From NCBI RefSeq assembly GCF_009724245.1, contig NZ_WNNK01000007.1, positions 1 to 64,000 of the forward strand: DNA of 64,000 nucleotides, read 5' to 3'. Made by a program: the position numbers and the translations under genes. Origin of the DNA: Pseudomonas spelaei (GTDB lineage: Bacteria > Pseudomonadota > Gammaproteobacteria > Pseudomonadales > Pseudomonadaceae). Below are positions 62,506 through 64,000 of this stretch, in pieces. Each line of letters begins with the position of its first letter. The stretch's first letter is position 1. Under the pieces are notes generated by a model. It was not told the origin of the DNA. It was given only the letters and a program-made list of their open reading frames with translations, and ran no database searches.

Positions 62506-64000
62506 ATGCGTAATAACCAACCCGTTACCCAGCGTGAACGGACCTTCCCCGCGCAACAACGGTTGATCTCCACCACTGATGCCAAAGGTGTGATCACTTA
62601 CTGTAACGACGCTTTTGTCGAAATCAGTGGGTTTTCCCACGACGAACTGATGCGCGCGCCGCACAATCTGGTTCGCCATCCGGACGTACCGGCGGCTGTG
62701 TTCGCACACATGTGGTCCACGCTCAAACAAGGCTTGCCATGGATGGGCATCGTCAAGAACCGCTGCAAGAGCGGCGATCACTATTGGGTCAACGCCTATG
62801 TGACGCCAGTCTTCGACGGCAATCAGGTAATCGGCTACGAGTCGGTGCGGGTCAAGCCCACCGCCGAGCAGATCCGCCGTGCCGAAGCGCTGTACCAACG
62901 CATCAACCAGGGCAAGCCGGCCATTCCACGCCGTGACAAGTGGCTGCCGGTGCTGCAGGACTGGCTGCCGTTTATCCTGGTCAGCCAGTTGAGCTTCCTG
63001 ATTGGCGTGTGGCTTAACTCGCATTGGGGCTTTGCGCTGGCCGCGGCGCTTTCGGTGCCGCTGGGCCTTCTGGGGCTGACTTGGCAACAGCGTGGCCTCA
63101 AGCGCCTGCTGCGCCTGGCTGAACAGACCACTTCCGACCCGCTGATCGCGCAGATGTACACCGACAGTCGCGGCGCACAGGCGCGCCTGGAGATGTCGAT
63201 CCTGAGTCAGGAAGCCCGCCTGAAGACCTGTCTGACACGCTTGCAGGACACCGCCGAGCACCTCAACGAGCAAGCGCGGCAGTCCAATACCCTGGCGCAT
63301 AACAGCTCCACCGGCCTGGAACGCCAACGCGTGGAGACTGAGCAAGTGGCGACGGCGGTCAATCAGATGGCGGCAACGACCCAGGAAGTGGCCAGCCATG
63401 TGCAGCGCACGGCGGATGCCACCCAGGAAGCCAATCGCCTCACCGGTCGCGGTCGCGATATTGCCGGGGAAACCCGCGAGGCCATCCAGCGTCTGTCAGC
63501 GGCCGTCGGCGAAACCGGCGTGACTGTTACCCAACTGGCCAAGGACAGCGATGAAATCGGCGGCGTAGTCGACGTGATCAAGGGCATTGCCGACCAGACC
63601 AACCTGCTGGCCTTGAACGCGGCCATCGAAGCGGCCCGTGCCGGGGAGATGGGGCGTGGCTTTGCGGTGGTGGCCGATGAAGTGCGGCAACTGGCACAAC
63701 GCACTGCTGAGTCCACCGGGCAGATCCATGCACTGATCGCCAAGCTGCAGCAGACCGCTGGCGCGGCGGTGCAGACCATGGACGCCGGGCATCGTCAGGC
63801 GGAAGAAGGTGTGGCACGGGTGATGGAAGCGGATGCGGCGCTGGTGGGGATCAGTGAAGCGGTGGCCAATATCACCGACATGACCACACAGATCGCCGCC
63901 GCCACCGAAGAGCAAAGCGCCGGGGCCGAAGAGATCAGTCGCAATATCAGCACGATTGCGTTGTTGGCGGATCAAACGTCGGAACAAGCCCTGAACTCGG
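62506..64000 (+). CDS. aer: Aer-like aerotaxis receptor, 5' part
   Basis: 498 codons visible; the frame is open at the window end (about 520 expected). An N-terminal PAS domain ([34 protein letters not shown]) should hold FAD. Two short membrane segments (~150-190) are followed by a signalling domain with the hairpin [20 protein letters not shown] and [18 protein letters not shown]. There is no periplasmic sensor, as in Aer. Starts at ATG 62506, divergent from nothing and downstream of the CPBP gene by 140 bases. Confidence 0.9.
   Translation, partial: MRNNQPVTQRERTFPAQQRLISTTDAKGVITYCNDAFVEISGFSHDELMRAPHNLVRHPDVPAAVFAHMWSTLKQGLPWMGIVKNRCKSGDHYWVNAYVTPVFDGNQVIGYESVRVKPTAEQIRRAEALYQRINQGKPAIPRRDKWLPVLQDWLPFILVSQLSFLIGVWLNSHWGFALAAALSVPLGLLGLTWQQRGLKRLLRLAEQTTSDPLIAQMYTDSRGAQARLEMSILSQEARLKTCLTRLQDTAEHLNEQARQSNTLAHNSSTGLERQRVETEQVATAVNQMAATTQEVASHVQRTADATQEANRLTGRGRDIAGETREAIQRLSAAVGETGVTVTQLAKDSDEIGGVVDVIKGIADQTNLLALNAAIEAARAGEMGRGFAVVADEVRQLAQRTAESTGQIHALIAKLQQTAGAAVQTMDAGHRQAEEGVARVMEADAALVGISEAVANITDMTTQIAAATEEQSAGAEEISRNISTIALLADQTSEQALNS

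Overview
The window is a chromosomal segment of a Pseudomonas, most probably of the P. fluorescens group. Nearly every recognisable gene has a clear Pseudomonas counterpart, GC content and codon use are high and C/G-ending, and paired REP palindromes of the kinds common in that group occur at many gene ends. From memory, gene order follows several blocks of the P. aeruginosa PAO1 map joined together; no alignment was run. No rRNA, tRNA, CRISPR array, replication origin or complete mobile element was seen.

Layout. 0.1-8.5 kb: an RssB-type response regulator/phosphatase with its STAS partner, a PilZ protein, MlaA, a HAD-like protein lacking the catalytic Asp, a DUF4404 protein, QueF, a periplasmic cupredoxin and the divergent copper two-component system CopRS. 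8.5-13.3 kb: the lipoprotein exporter LolCDE, a second PilZ protein and a glycerophosphodiester phosphodiesterase. 13.3-17.5 kb: SthA, a lipoprotein ApbE and an MHS-family transporter. 17.6-26.2 kb: a long GAPDH, Mfd, CsiV and a SWIM/SNF2 helicase. 26.3-30.5 kb: NagZ, PsrA with its operator, and the SOS pair lexA-sulA behind two LexA boxes. 30.5-38.5 kb: TopA, FadBA, a candidate small RNA and a universal stress protein. 38.6-42.8 kb: Uup and Slt.

43.1-46.9 kb holds the most unusual gene, a 1268-residue orphan protein. It has repeat-like N-terminal segments, a hydrophobic segment, and a C-terminal His/Cys pair arranged as in C80/caspase-like proteases. It looks like a toxin or effector and is AT-richer than its neighbours.

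47.0-56.4 kb: an MsbA-like ABC exporter, PdxB, a MATE pump, TusA, RlmM and AcnA. 56.6-61.3 kb is an accessory island: IS66-family remnants with nested ends, a tightly overlapping rfbBDAC operon for dTDP-L-rhamnose, and a decayed glycosyltransferase. The window ends with a CPBP membrane protease and the 5' part of an Aer-type receptor.

Shared functions: envelope biogenesis (MlaA, LolCDE, Slt, NagZ, rhamnose), stress and DNA repair (Mfd, LexA, SulA, TopA, Usp, RssB) and fatty-acid metabolism (PsrA, FadBA). Starts were chosen from ribosome binding sites and family N-termini; several differ from the longest ORF.
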